Of a stretch of 64,000 nucleotides of DNA, positions 1 to 10,806 are shown piece by piece. The stretch is from contig JAOPGA020000966.1 of the NCBI GenBank assembly GCA_026419775.2, positions 107,460 to 171,459 of the forward strand, in the 5' to 3' direction. The notes under the pieces were generated by a model, which worked only from the letters and a program-made list of their open reading frames with translations, had not been told where the DNA came from and searched no databases. The stretch's first letter is position 1. Each line of letters starts with the position of its first letter. The DNA comes from Acrasis kona (lineage: Eukaryota; Heterolobosea; Eutetramitea; Acrasida; Acrasidae). Made by a program: the position numbers and the translations under genes.

Positions 1-2
1 CA

Positions 3-355
3 TCACCAGAGAAGGTCAAACATTTACACAAAAACAACGTTAGGCGGACCGCCGACCAATTAATTACAAAGTTTACCGGTCGCTCGATTCAAATCTACAA
101 ACCCATCAAAAAATACCCACAGTTGCTTCATACCTCCATCACACCATCAATCATAATGAATCACAAAAAGTATCTTGAAGACGTCATGACAAAAAATATT
201 TGGCTAACAAATTCTAAGACAACAACGGGGAGGAACCAACACAGGATGATATGGAAGCCTTTGCAAAGAAGATTAGAGCTGACAATGACAAGTGTACCGA
301 TTTATTGCGCGACGAGTTTGGTATATCAGGTGATGATCAGCATCAAGATGTGTAA
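3..355 (+). CDS. 3' end of a gene cut by the window edge, unknown product
   Basis: The 5' part lies outside the window. An open frame runs from the first bases to about 182. The last codons, 233-355, are in another frame and end in TAA at 353. A roughly 50-nt intron at 183-232 would join them in phase, but its donor (GTCATG) is not a consensus one, so the join is tentative. The C-terminal stretch is charged and clearly coding-like (it contains DMEAFAKKIRADNDK). I do not recognise the protein. A frameshift is an alternative to the proposed intron. Confidence 0.45.
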
Positions 356-467
356 CAGTAAAAAAGAATAAGACTACTTACAAACTGATAAAATAATTTC
401 CACTTTCTGATTCTTCTTTTTTAAAACAATTAATAATGCATTCACATTTTTCACTTTTTCTATTTTT

Positions 468-744
468 ATGAAGCCTGCCCCTTTTATGGTCTGTACGTAC
501 TACTTGTGCTGCCCTTTATGTTCCTATCTTTTGCCGTATGTGAGACCAATGCAACATCATGCACGGGTTATTGTAACAAAACTCCTGTAAGCTACCTCAT
601 TATCAAACAAAATCTAGACAAATGATCAACTTAAAGCATTTGAACTCTCTAGTGTTAGAAATACATCATCTAATTAGTCCTGAACAACAAAATTGTATAT
701 CACTTCATAGTATCCAAAGAATTTTTAAAGAGAATGAATGTTAA
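468..744 (+). CDS. possible small two-exon protein, 81 aa
   Basis: An ATG at 468 opens a frame rich in Cys and Tyr near its start (CTYYLCCPLC). Exon 468-586 joins exon 618-744 in phase across a 31-nt GTAAGC...CTAG gap and ends in TAA. The second half reads like protein (HHLISPEQQNC). The intron would be at the short end for this window and there is no domain I recognise. It could instead be an untranslated region of the convergent gene next door. Confidence 0.3.
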
Positions 745-795
745 TAGTTTGAGTTTTATTCGTAAAAGTGTATGCACAGAATCCTCAACGGCGAC

Positions 796-1647
796 CTAAA
801 CTATTTTGTAGTCCTTCAACGTCATAAAAATGTCAATCACAAAGATCTCATTGATTTCGTTACATCTATGGACTAGGTGACAATTCTTCTTTCGATCGAA
901 CGAAATAGTATGTATTTGCTGATGATTCTCGTCCTTTATCCTCATGTGTAAATCTACTTTTATGGCATAATGATAAAGTTCCAACGCGCTCAAATAAAAG
1001 CAAAAAGTGCTCATGTTATCAGACGGATCCACCTCAAGCATCCATTGTACTCCAAATAACTCAAAATGGTTTTGAAACTCTCCTATATAAATTCTCTCCT
1101 GCAAAAATGTAACCTGTACACTAAATTCCGTCCCCAGCCACCTCTTAAAATGCTGTTCTAAAATCATGTCAGGAAAGTATGAGTTCATACTAGATTCGAG
1201 TTTATAAAACTTTACATCTTCGAATAATTGCCTTCGCTGCACGGTGTTCAGTTTACCTGCTTTTGATGTGATATCTGCTCCGCGAAGGTGGTTGAGGATG
1301 ATGTCAAAGTTTGTGGCGTCGCGATCAATAAATAAAGAACCGTCTAGGCATAATTTAGGCGGTTTGTTTTCTTGCGACAGTATGTCATGGAAATATGTTC
1401 CAGGAATGCTGAGGAGTGTCTGAATGCATGTTGTAAAGTAAACCCCTCCAATATTGAGCTCAAAGGGAGAAGTTGTGTCTAGATTTTCGAAGTTTCGCTC
1501 TTCTTCATGCATTTTATCATTGTCTAATAGTTTTAGCACAATATTCGATAGTTTGTAAATGTCATTTCTTAGTATCATAAAATCCTCTTTTGTTACTTGG
1601 TTGTTACTGCCGTCACCGATATCCACACTCATACTGTCTGTCTGCAT
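796..1647 (-). CDS. BTB/POZ (T1, KCTD-type) domain protein
   Basis: This is a 283-residue protein with a short acidic N-terminus, then a potassium-channel-tetramerisation type BTB fold at about residues 62-160. The family signature is clear: FELNIGGVYFTT, then a conserved small-residue/PG turn (SIPGTYF), FIDRDATNF, and ILNHLRG. No transmembrane segment follows, so it is a KCTD-like soluble protein rather than a channel. KCTD proteins usually form oligomers and often act as cullin-3 substrate adaptors; that role is inferred from the family only. The C-terminal 120 residues have no recognisable domain. The ATG at 1647 is the first in frame and no intron is needed. Confidence 0.85.
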   Translation of the reverse strand: MQTDSMSVDIGDGSNNQVTKEDFMILRNDIYKLSNIVLKLLDNDKMHEEERNFENLDTTSPFELNIGGVYFTTCIQTLLSIPGTYFHDILSQENKPPKLCLDGSLFIDRDATNFDIILNHLRGADITSKAGKLNTVQRRQLFEDVKFYKLESSMNSYFPDMILEQHFKRWLGTEFSVQVTFLQERIYIGEFQNHFELFGVQWMLEVDPSDNMSTFCFYLSALELYHYAIKVDLHMRIKDENHQQIHTISFDRKKNCHLVHRCNEINEIFVIDIFMTLKDYKIV

Positions 1648-1868
1648 CTGATATTCGGCCCACTAACAACTGTTCTGTCGCGGACGGATTTCTTAATTCA
1701 GAATTGATATTCCTATTCTGAGGGGAATTTCTGTTCTTGATTATAATAAATAATGTTATAAACTCAAAAGGACATACAAACAACAATTTTAACGAGAATG
1801 TGGGTAGGGTAAGGATATTGCTTCATGACGCGGGAATTTATATTTATTATAAATTTACACACAATGTA

Positions 1869-2477
1869 TCAAAAACCTTTATTGGGTAGAGCTTCTTCTG
1901 TCACATGGTCATTATAAATTCTATCCAGAAATATGCTAGCGCTTGAAGCTTCCTCTATTATGTCTTGTTTAATCTGTTCTATTTCTTTTAGTAGAGCATC
2001 CCTCTCCATTTTTAATGCATCGCTTTTCCTTTCCGACTTAAGCAGCATAGACTTCAACTCTAGTACTTGTGATTTGAGAAGCGTGTTTTCTTCAAGAACT
2101 TTTCTAAACCCTGCCGCGCTGAGATCGGACTCTGTTAATGGTTGTGTTCGGTCATGGGGTGGTAAGTTCAGGTTTAATATAGTAAACCCTATTATCGATT
2201 CCACTAATGTGAAGTGTCTCACGTCTTTAATGTGATATCTTTTTCCAATGTGCAGATAATTCAATAATGCTGATGCGTTCGAAAAGCTGAAACTAGGTGT
2301 ATATACTAATTCCACACTCATAGTGTTATTGTACATTATGGTAACTTTACCCGAGAATGGTGTGATGGCGTTGCTTGTCCCGAAAGTGCTGTGAACACCT
2401 TCGCTAAGCAATCTAATATCCTCAGCAACTCTTGTATCATTTGATTCTATTAAAAAAGTGCTACCCAATGTTGTCAT
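1869..2477 (-). CDS. unknown 202-aa protein with C-terminal coiled coil
   Basis: A single-exon frame starts at the ATG at 2477. The N-terminal 110 residues look globular, with alternating hydrophobic strands (KVTIMYNNTMSVELVY). Residues about 125-175 form a charged heptad coiled coil (LKSQVLELKSMLLKSERK) that suggests oligomerisation. I do not recognise the family. The 3' end lies about 220 bp from the head of the BTB gene in tandem orientation. Confidence 0.65.
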   Translation of the reverse strand: MTTLGSTFLIESNDTRVAEDIRLLSEGVHSTFGTSNAITPFSGKVTIMYNNTMSVELVYTPSFSFSNASALLNYLHIGKRYHIKDVRHFTLVESIIGFTILNLNLPPHDRTQPLTESDLSAAGFRKVLEENTLLKSQVLELKSMLLKSERKSDALKMERDALLKEIEQIKQDIIEEASSASIFLDRIYNDHVTEEALPNKGF

Positions 2478-2672
2478 GATTATGACAACATAAGACCGTT
2501 GATGGGAAAATGGTATTTTTACAACAAAATCTTCTGAGCTCTTGTCTGATCATATAGAGACTTCCACCGTCAAGTAAAAAAGACTTTAAATTAAGCATCA
2601 GTAATACTGGACCTATAGTCTACAAAAATAATTTATTTCAACAGATTTGCTCCTACTAATTCTCACGTCAAC

Positions 2673-4325
2673 TCATCCCACTGCACTATCAGCTTCTTCA
2701 GCTTCACTTATTATCATGGTCGCAGGTACTGCGTTGGATTCAGATTTTGGTTCATTAATAGTACTTGGCACAAATAACGAAATAATGACCGCACACACCA
2801 TCAGAGCACTCATCAAGATAAATGGAAGTGTTGTATTTAAAGGAAATGGTAATCCATTCTTTGTTGTCCAAGCGAACAAAGGACCTGCAATAATTGGTGT
2901 CAAGATTCTCGATACATTACTAATTGAATGAGACAATCCATTTGCCATACCACTCTTGCCAGGTGGTGCTGAATTACTAATCAAAATAAACACAGACGTA
3001 AAAGCACAAGAAGCCCACAAAGAACGCACAGTCGCTAAAACAACCAGAGCACACCACAGTGGGACTTCGCCGAACTTTATTACCCAGTTCAATTGCGGAG
3101 TAAGAATACTGAAACACTGTACAGCAAAACCAAACCGTGCCGCACCTAACTTTCCAAAATACTTTACAAGAAGGGGATAAATGGACAACTGAGTGACGGC
3201 AGATATGAAACCACTCATCGCCTGCACCGTACCAATTTTGCTGGTGTCAAATCCAATTCCACCATCTTCCACAGACAACATGCTCCACAAGGGCCAAATC
3301 TCATCCGTGGCGACTACTACAGCGACGATAATAACATAACACATACACACCAGACAATATTCTTTATTAATGACAACTTTGAAAGAATAAATAATTCTTT
3401 GAAGGGGAGACATTGAGTTGACGGCATCAACTTCCATTTCTAATTGTACATCACGTTCATTTTGTAGCTCTACCGCGACACTATCATCGTGAGTAGACTG
3501 TTCTTGTAACTCAACATTTGTGTCAGAATTCTCATTAACATCTTGTAACAATTTTATTTCTTTTGTGCGTTTAGTCGCCTTTGGTTTATTTTCTTCCAAA
3601 TACATGTACCCCACTACGAACCCAACCATCATTAGTACGGCGCTGAACAACGCCGGTAAAATGTATGGAAATGTAGTAAGAAAAGATCCGACGCCCATCA
3701 AACCATAATTGTTGAATAAATTTGGATACTTTTGAGTGGGTCGAGATAGTAGACCTCCGATAGCTGGTCCCACAATTGCCCCCAAGTTCCACGAAACGCT
3801 TTGAAGGGAAAAGCCCTTTGCTTGGTTTGTGGAGTCGGTCATGTCAGATAGGTAAGCTTTTGCTGTTGCAATGTTGGCATTGAGTGCACCGTTGAGACCT
3901 CTGAAGCAAACAGCCATGGGGAAATTCACACTGAATCCGAATCCAAAGACGGCGAGGGCTGTTCCAAAGTTGCCGAACATCATGACTTTCTTTTTCGAGT
4001 ATCTGTCCGATAAATAGCCGTATACAAATCCCGAAAAGAATTGACATGCGGCGAACATTGCTGCTACTAATCCTGCATAATAACCAGCGTCTCTTTCCTC
4101 TGATACCATGTCGAAATCGACGATCATGAAGCCAAGAAATGAGAAAATAAATGTAAAGTTGTAAGCCTCGCAAAAGAATATTATACATAAAGCGAACATT
4201 TGCCCACGTGGTATTGGAGTGATTTGTTGTTGAGGTATCGGTGTTGGTGTTGAAGGTTGATCTTGACTCTCCACATGTTCCGTTTGATGCGAAACGTCAT
4301 TGTTGTCGTCATCGACTTTGGTCAT
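2673..4325 (-). CDS. major facilitator superfamily transporter, ZIFL/TetA-like
   Basis: This is a 550-residue polytopic protein with about 12 hydrophobic segments in two halves, separated by a long charged central loop at about residues 250-315. The MFS motif between TM2 and TM3 is present (GYLSDRYSKKKVMMFG). The TM4 region reads RGLNGALNANIATAKAYLSD, the signature of the ZINC-INDUCED FACILITATOR/tetracycline-antiporter type of MFS. The substrate is unknown. I start at the ATG at 4325 because the frame upstream lacks an ATG. The N-terminus is hydrophilic and rich in Pro, Gln and Thr. The gene is divergent from the gene at 4560, so the two share a promoter region of about 230 bp. Confidence 0.88.
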   Translation of the reverse strand: MTKVDDDNNDVSHQTEHVESQDQPSTPTPIPQQQITPIPRGQMFALCIIFFCEAYNFTFIFSFLGFMIVDFDMVSEERDAGYYAGLVAAMFAACQFFSGFVYGYLSDRYSKKKVMMFGNFGTALAVFGFGFSVNFPMAVCFRGLNGALNANIATAKAYLSDMTDSTNQAKGFSLQSVSWNLGAIVGPAIGGLLSRPTQKYPNLFNNYGLMGVGSFLTTFPYILPALFSAVLMMVGFVVGYMYLEENKPKATKRTKEIKLLQDVNENSDTNVELQEQSTHDDSVAVELQNERDVQLEMEVDAVNSMSPLQRIIYSFKVVINKEYCLVCMCYVIIVAVVVATDEIWPLWSMLSVEDGGIGFDTSKIGTVQAMSGFISAVTQLSIYPLLVKYFGKLGAARFGFAVQCFSILTPQLNWVIKFGEVPLWCALVVLATVRSLWASCAFTSVFILISNSAPPGKSGMANGLSHSISNVSRILTPIIAGPLFAWTTKNGLPFPLNTTLPFILMSALMVCAVIISLFVPSTINEPKSESNAVPATMIISEAEEADSAVG

Positions 4326-4559
4326 TTCACTCAAGTTGTAAAAGTTCAAGTTAGGATTACACACAAACCATATCAAATTTTATTTAGCAACTATAATCCT
4401 TCGGAGTCGGAGTCGTGTCACCGCCACGTTCCTTAAAAAAGAGAAACTGTCGTTTGCATTGGTTGACTCGGAATACTAGATCTATTTTTCAATGTTAAAA
4501 ATAAACCAATAAAAAGTTCTGATCACTATGTTTGCAACATTATATAAAAAACAACAACA

Positions 4560-5111
4560 ATGTCTGACAACACCAACACAAACCAATCAAGAGAGGAGCA
4601 AAAGAAAGTTTTGAAGAGAGTCTGGAAAGAGTCTCGTGTAGAGAACCCAGTTAATGGAGACACCAAATTCGAGGAGTGGTACAGCAGAACTTCTGAGAAG
4701 TACCCCGAGTTGAAATCTCTTGACAAGAAGAAGACTGTTGAATTCTACTTTGACAAGAAGATTAGAAGAATAACAAACCCTCAATTACGTGAGGCCAAAA
4801 AAAAGTTGAAGGCATCCGGCGTAAAGGTCAACATCGAGACTAAATACGAGGAATTCTACCAAGCTGCTACAAAGGCAATCAACGACATTGCAAGCATTAA
4901 GATTGAATACATTCAAGAATACTTCAATAAGCAACAAAGCAGGGCAAGAAAGGCTCTAGGATTAGAAGACAAACAAGTAGCGTTCGAAAAGGACGAAAGA
5001 ACAGTTGGCGATGTAGCAAATGAGACTGTTGACGCCGCTAGTAAAGCGATTAACGACGGAATCGATGCCGCAAAGAACCTTGTTCAAGGCGGACAAATCC
5101 CTAGCAAATAA
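4560..5111 (+). CDS. small basic helical protein, unknown, 183 aa
   Basis: One exon with a good start context (acaacaacaATG) encodes 183 residues that are strongly charged and helical (KKVLKRVWKESR, KKTVEFYFDKKIRR). An amphipathic, Ala-rich C-terminal part follows (NETVDAASKAINDGIDAAK), reminiscent of lipid- or membrane-surface helices. There is no signal peptide or transmembrane segment. I do not recognise a family. The 3' end and downstream DNA were copied to 5959-6072 (separate entry). Confidence 0.75.
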   Translation: MSDNTNTNQSREEQKKVLKRVWKESRVENPVNGDTKFEEWYSRTSEKYPELKSLDKKKTVEFYFDKKIRRITNPQLREAKKKLKASGVKVNIETKYEEFYQAATKAINDIASIKIEYIQEYFNKQQSRARKALGLEDKQVAFEKDERTVGDVANETVDAASKAINDGIDAAKNLVQGGQIPSK

Positions 5112-5451
5112 AATAATTTTCGCTTAATTTTGATTTTGTTAATGTTTTCTTGATTAGATGAGACGTGTTGGAAGGTATTTGCATTCCCAAGGGTTGCTAA
5201 TGTTTGTCCACTGAAGATCGTGCTATCAGTCCTCCATTAGATCATTCATGGGTGACCCACTTAAAGACTTTAGTCTACCTCCTATTAGAGACGAAAGTAC
5301 AAAATATATAAACATATATTACCGTGACGTTTATTATTATAACAACATTTAGGTGAGTCGATTCGGTAGGCTGTACTACTGCCTCTAAGAAACGCTCTTT
5401 GCTCAGAGGATTGTGCTCCTACAATAGAAGTTGCCTTGACCATTTTATCAT

Positions 5452-5960
5452 TCAGGATACGCATGAATACCATGGGTAACACTGTCTTTTGTCATGATAT
5501 TTTGGCAGAATAGGTTGATGGTGTTTTTGTCCTAGAGTTTTGATGTGTTGGAAAAGCCTCCTTTTATGCTGAAGGCGCCGATAGATATTTGTTTGTTAAC
5601 AAACATTTAGTGCGCGGTAGCTTGTGTTGAGTTCGTTACGGATTTGTTTAATGAACCCTTCGTGATTGACATTCAAAGTATGCATTCTGTTGCTGGTTTA
5701 CACTCTCCATGTTGTTGATGTTTATATTTTTAACTACACGAGTGAGAGCTTCTATTTTATTCGTCTGTGTACTCTGTATTAGTTTCGACTTCCACTTCTG
5801 TTAGACTTTCGAATGCAAAATCCGGGATGAATTCATCCTCAGAATGTCTTCGTCTGATAATGTATGTTGATTGGATGCATGCTATCATTTGTGCTTCAAG
5901 CATTCGGTTTTTGGAATGTGGAGATGTACGAACTCTTTTGTAATCATCCCACGTAATTAA
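5452..5960 (-). pseudogene. decayed coding fragments of an unknown gene
   Basis: On the minus strand, 5960-5757 is open and protein-like for over 60 codons (SEDEFIPDFAFESLTEVEVE, then TAA). A second run follows at 5685-5452 in another frame, beginning near MHTLNVNHEGFIKQIRNEL. It has an in-frame TAA at 5596 before YRRLQHKRRLFQHIK. There is no start context and no consistent splice solution, and the 5' side stops exactly where the copied gene tail begins at 5959. I read these as remnants of a gene broken by that duplication. The family is unknown. Confidence 0.4.
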
Positions 5961-6072
5961 TGCCGCAAAGAATCTTGTTCAAGGCGCAGGCCCCAAGCAA
6001 ATAAAATAATTTTCGCTTTATTTTGATTGTTTCAATGTTTTCAGTTGAAGATCGTGCCATCAGTCCTATTAA
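5959..6072 (+). repeat. partial duplicate of the 3' end and downstream DNA of the gene at 4560
   Basis: This stretch matches 5065-5236 with substitutions and an internal deletion of roughly 60 bp. It carries the last codons (tgccgcaaagaatcttgttc), the stop and following 3' sequence (ataaaataattttcgctt), then gaagatcgtgccatcagtcc. It contains no start codon and no usable frame, so it is debris rather than a gene. Confidence 0.85.
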
Positions 6073-6336
6073 TACACGAAGGGATTTGGTATGCAAAATT
6101 TAAAATTAAATTTGCGGATCAAATAGATGCTAGAGGATAGTGCTGCGAACAATCAAGCTCTCACAATAAATACTCAAATATTATATAACTTGAAGAAGCC
6201 GGGCATTTGAATTTTAGTTTGAACTAAATTAAGATGTCAGCGATGAGATAAGAAGACGAATATAGATTACTTCTAAATATTTCCGAATTACTTACAATAA
6301 AAGTACTGGATAACAAAAGCCGTTTGTTCCGCTTGC

Positions 6337-7831
6337 ATGAAGGACACCACATCGGCTGAATTGGCAGCATTTGCTTGTTTGAACTGTAAAAAGGGTCACA
6401 GAAGGTGCGATAGAGAGCTTCCGACATGCAGCACGTGTAATAGTAAAGGAAGGAATTGTGTGTATGAGAACCCAGCATCCTCGAAGAGAATGACACCTTA
6501 CGAAATGAAGCAAATAGTATTCACAGACGTCACTCCCACATACACACAAAATAGGACTTCAACCTCCGCTGTGCCCCTTGTCAACCCCACTTCCGTGAGA
6601 GATACGAAAGAAAATAAGGCTGAGGTTGTTAAAAAACCTTTATTCTCGCCAATGAATACATTAATCGTAACCCCCGCAAGAGAGTCCGAACTTATTCGAT
6701 CATATTTGGCGTGCCAACATAATGAACTGGTTTATGAAGATACATGCACAATGTTACCACTTGTTAGTCCCACAAAAATCAAAGACGTTATGCACTATGT
6801 ACACGAAGTAATGTGCGCTGGAAGAGAGGAAACAAATGCATTCAGACCACTAGATGAAGAGATAGCATTGGTCATGTCCATCGGTGGTAAGTACACACAT
6901 CACTTCGTGCAATATATATAACATTGCAGCTAATTCATTCAGCAGAAGTAACAACAAACCCATTGCTTCGTACCTATTCGACAAGGCTAGGAATTTACTA
7001 CAAGCATACCATGAGAGTGTGGAAACCAATTATTTGGTCGCTTCGTGTCATTCATTATTTTCAACCTACCTCGTAAGCATAGGAGAGTTGGAAAGAGCAA
7101 AATATTACATTAGAAATAGTAGAACCTTCCTAGATGGACCCGCCTCGTCAACCATCGGAGAACAATATCTTGGATTCCTGAGGCTTACATTGTTAGGGTC
7201 AGAGTTACTACTTCAGCCAAACTCAAACTCCACACAAATGTTTAGGTACCTAATCATGGTTTATGACATGTACCAACTTTTAAGCGACACACAACAAAAT
7301 AGAGTCCATCAACACAAGTCACGCATGAATGATGTATTAGATCCATCTGTTATTGATTCTGTTCTTTGTGATTACTTTTTATTATTAGATCATTTTCCGA
7401 CTCCCTTGTCTCCTACAGATTGCAAAGTAAAAAAACTCATTTACTTGATGAGCGCCCAGGCAGCAAAAATTCAATTCCTTAGCGAACAAGGCATGTCTCT
7501 TGACCACCACACATTGGCTCTTGCTAATTCCATTACCGACCTGATCGATGCTGACATGTTTAAATATTGCAACCAATTAACAAGCATTAACATTGTAGAA
7601 GCCGCGACTGTTCAAATGAGGTTCTTGTTAAATTGTCATTCTGCTGACTTGATGGAAAAACTGAGAAAAGATTTGTACGGGTTGCGTGCACTTGCCGAAA
7701 GGTTCCATTTGGTATTGGTTAGGTTTGGATCTTTTATTGAAGGCCTTGAGAGATTGATTAGCATGCACGAAACACATCCACAATTTGAAGGTAACACTGA
7801 CTTGTTGACCATGTTTGCGCCTAATTTGTAA
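6337..7831 (+). CDS. Zn(2)-C6 fungal-type transcription regulator
   Basis: Two exons, 6337-6886 and 6930-7831, are joined across a 43-nt GTAAGT...TGCAG intron and give 483 residues. Residues about 14-41 form a binuclear zinc cluster with spacing C-x2-C-x6-C-x6-C-x2-C-x6-C (CLNCKKGHRRC ... CSTCNSKGRNC), the Gal4-type DNA-binding fold. A linker rich in Thr and Pro follows. The remainder is alpha-helical with no kinase or enzyme motif, as in many regulators of this type. Its targets are unknown. Such proteins are abundant in fungi and also occur in amoebae, so this is not evidence of transfer on its own. Confidence 0.85.
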
Positions 7832-7891
7832 ATAAAAATAAAGTACCGCCTCACTTTTTGTTCGTTAAATATTTTCAATCAAATCAATTCC

Positions 7892-10697
7892 ATGTCTGCT
7901 CGTGCTCCATTGGCAGATATCACCAACAGTAATGGGACACATATTGGTTTGGCAGATGGTTCCAAGGTATTTTCATTGCTCTGTAATCTATTGCTTACTT
8001 CTTTTGTAGCCAAAGTCCATTCTCAAAAAGAAGGCAAATGTAGCACCTTCCAACAATAACAGGGAGCTTGATCTAGATCATTTGTTTGCAGAATTGGACG
8101 AATTGAATAAAAGAAACGAGATTGCATTACGTGATTTGGATAAAGAACGTAATAGAAATAAACAGCTGCTGATTCAACAGGAGCAGGATCATTTGATCAT
8201 CAGGGAGCTACACGAGAAAACGAAAAACATTAATAATAATGTGGCTGATGACAACAATGACATTATTTCTACTCTGGAGGCTAGATTAACTTCAGAGAGC
8301 CAAGAGAGGGCTAGGTTAGAAGAGCTTAGTGCAAGAAACAAAAAGACAATCGACACACTCAATCAGTTGTTATTAGAAGGCAACGATGAACCAAATAAGC
8401 AATCGGTGCGTGGAAAACTTTCAGACCCTGAGAAGGAGAAATCCCTAAAGCTACATTACGAACGTAAAATTGCACTTCTCAGACACGAATGTGACAGAGA
8501 GAAGGAGAGAGATGACACCACCGTAAAGCTCCTTGACATGGTTCAAAATAAACTCAAAAGATCTCAAGAGGAATTAGTAGTTCTACAAGATAAATTTAAT
8601 AACGAGAAAAGTTTAAGAGAGAGTGATAGTTCTGAGATTTGTAGTCTCAGAGATGAAGTCGCCCGCTTATGTGACAGTCTTGTAGAAGATGCGCAGAAGA
8701 GAGAGGTTATCCAAAACGAACTTGAAAAGGAAAAGAACTTTGTCAGACAATACGAAGTTGAGATGAAGGAATGTGAATCTCAATTGATCCTCATGAGGGC
8801 CACAGTCGTTGATCAAGAATCTACCATTGTCCAGATTTCAGGCGAGCTTGAAACTCTCAAGCAGAGCTCTTCTACTTTGGAGGATTCGCTTAGAGGTCAA
8901 ATTTTACAACTTGATGAACAAATAAGGTCTTTGACTGATAGTGAGTGCGAACTCGTCCAAAAAATAAATACTTTACAAGAACAATTAGAAAGCCAACAGG
9001 ACACCAACAAATCTATAACCGAAAGAAATGAGATTATAGAAGATGAATTATGTAAATCTCAGAGTAGCCTATCAGAATCCAACTCAAATCTAGCAAGTGT
9101 GAACAAAGAATTAGAAGAGTGCATAATCAAGTTGCAAAACCTACAAACGGAGTCTGAAGATATCACTAGTCTAAATTATGAAAAAGATTGTACAATTCAA
9201 GAATTACAAAATAAAGTTGAAGCGACCTCCCGTGAATTAAGTGAACTTCAAGAAAGATCAGAATTTGACCATGAAGAATCCAACCGCCAAAGATCACGTT
9301 GTCTACGTACCGAAAAAGAGTTGCAAGACACATCCAGTAGACTACAAGCATTACAATTAGCCGTTCAATCACAAGAAAAGGATCACAAAAGTGACATGAA
9401 CAACATGGAACATCGTTTCAAGAGCAAAATAGACATGTTGGAGAAGAAATCTCAATACCTGAAAAAAATGTTGGAACAGAGCGACAGGACCAAACAAACC
9501 GGAGAGGACTCTTCAGAATACGTTCGCGACCTACAAAATCAAATTCTAAGTTTATTGGAAGATGCCGGAACAAGACAAGATGCCCTATCCCACGTTAATT
9601 TACAAGTACTTTCAAAGGAGGAAGAGGTTAGAATCCTAAATGATAAAATGTCACAGATGGAAGATGTTATGCACAAATTAATGAGCGCCAACACAAGTAA
9701 TCCAAGTCCCGCCCCAACGCCTACTTTAAAATCCTCAACTACTCTGAAAAACCAAAAGGCAAAGAATTTGTCAGTTAAAATTCAACCAAAGAAATTGTCA
9801 ATAAAAACTAAAACTGATGTTGTCGCTTCTTGTATAAGTCCAGAACAGAATTTAATCAATGAAGTATTCATCGATTGTTGTGTTTCGGGTGCTAAACCAA
9901 GTTCCATGACTGATCGTGAGAAGTGCATGCGCATCATGAACAAGATCCGTGATTTGAGTCAAGACTGTAATAAGCTAAGAGAAGAAAACTTTAAGCTGAA
10001 CGAAATAGTTGAGGGAAGGGATGGAAAGTCACAGTCTAATAAGGAACAGCTTGAATACTTGAAGAAATTCGCCTTGAAGGAGTGTTCCAAAGGATGTAAA
10101 ATAGATTCCAACATTGAACAAGTTCGACCACATCTTGATCTAATAAAAAATTCTATTTCTGCTGACGAAAGTCAATCAAAAGAAATCTTTTCTGCAGTAT
10201 GTGTTATAGAAGCCAAATTAGAAGAAGTAATGCAATTGAAGCATACTCTAGAGATGTGTTTGAAGAACGAACGGGTCGAACCAGAAGTCTTGGACATTAT
10301 CCAGGAGAAGGAATATGCAGAGGTTGAACTTCAGACTGACTTTGCCGAAATGGATATTGAGTCTCTACAAAATACTATTGATGATCTCAGTGAACAATTA
10401 GCAACTACAAAACAACGCTGTGATCAATACAAGGAACTTTTAAGGAGATTTGCTCTTGGTGAACATGAAAACTCAGACATGACAGGTAGTGATGAGTGTG
10501 AACGACAACAATCTCCTATTGAGAGCACAGAAGAAACATCAAGCCAAACTACGAGTGAGGAAGTCGTAGTCATCAGAAGTGCTAGGAGGAAGGTTGCAAT
10601 TGATACAAATTTCAACAATAGTAAGAACCAACCAGTTTCTACTCCAAACATATCTTCGACAGGATATAAGAACCTCTTTCAAAAGAAGAAGAAGTAA
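7892..10697 (+). CDS. long coiled-coil protein, 920 aa
   Basis: The true start is in a short first exon, 7892-7966 (25 codons), joined by a 43-nt intron to 8010-10697. The N-terminus carries PLADITN and a basic SKPKSILKKK stretch. Residues about 55-560 are an almost unbroken heptad coiled coil. A Ser/Pro/Lys-rich hinge follows at about 570-600 (SPAPTPTLKSS), then a shorter Cys-containing helical region, another coiled coil, and a very basic C-terminus ending in KKKK. This layout suits a cytoskeletal, centrosomal or chromosome-scaffold protein. I cannot assign a family. The gene starts only about 60 bp after the preceding stop. Confidence 0.8.
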
Positions 10698-10806
10698 GAA
10701 TGTATATTAAACTAGTTTATTGTATCTACACGAACGCGTTACAATTTATTTATAGAAAAGGTATTTTAAAATACCCCGTAAAAAGTCCGTACAAATCAAA
10801 AACAAT

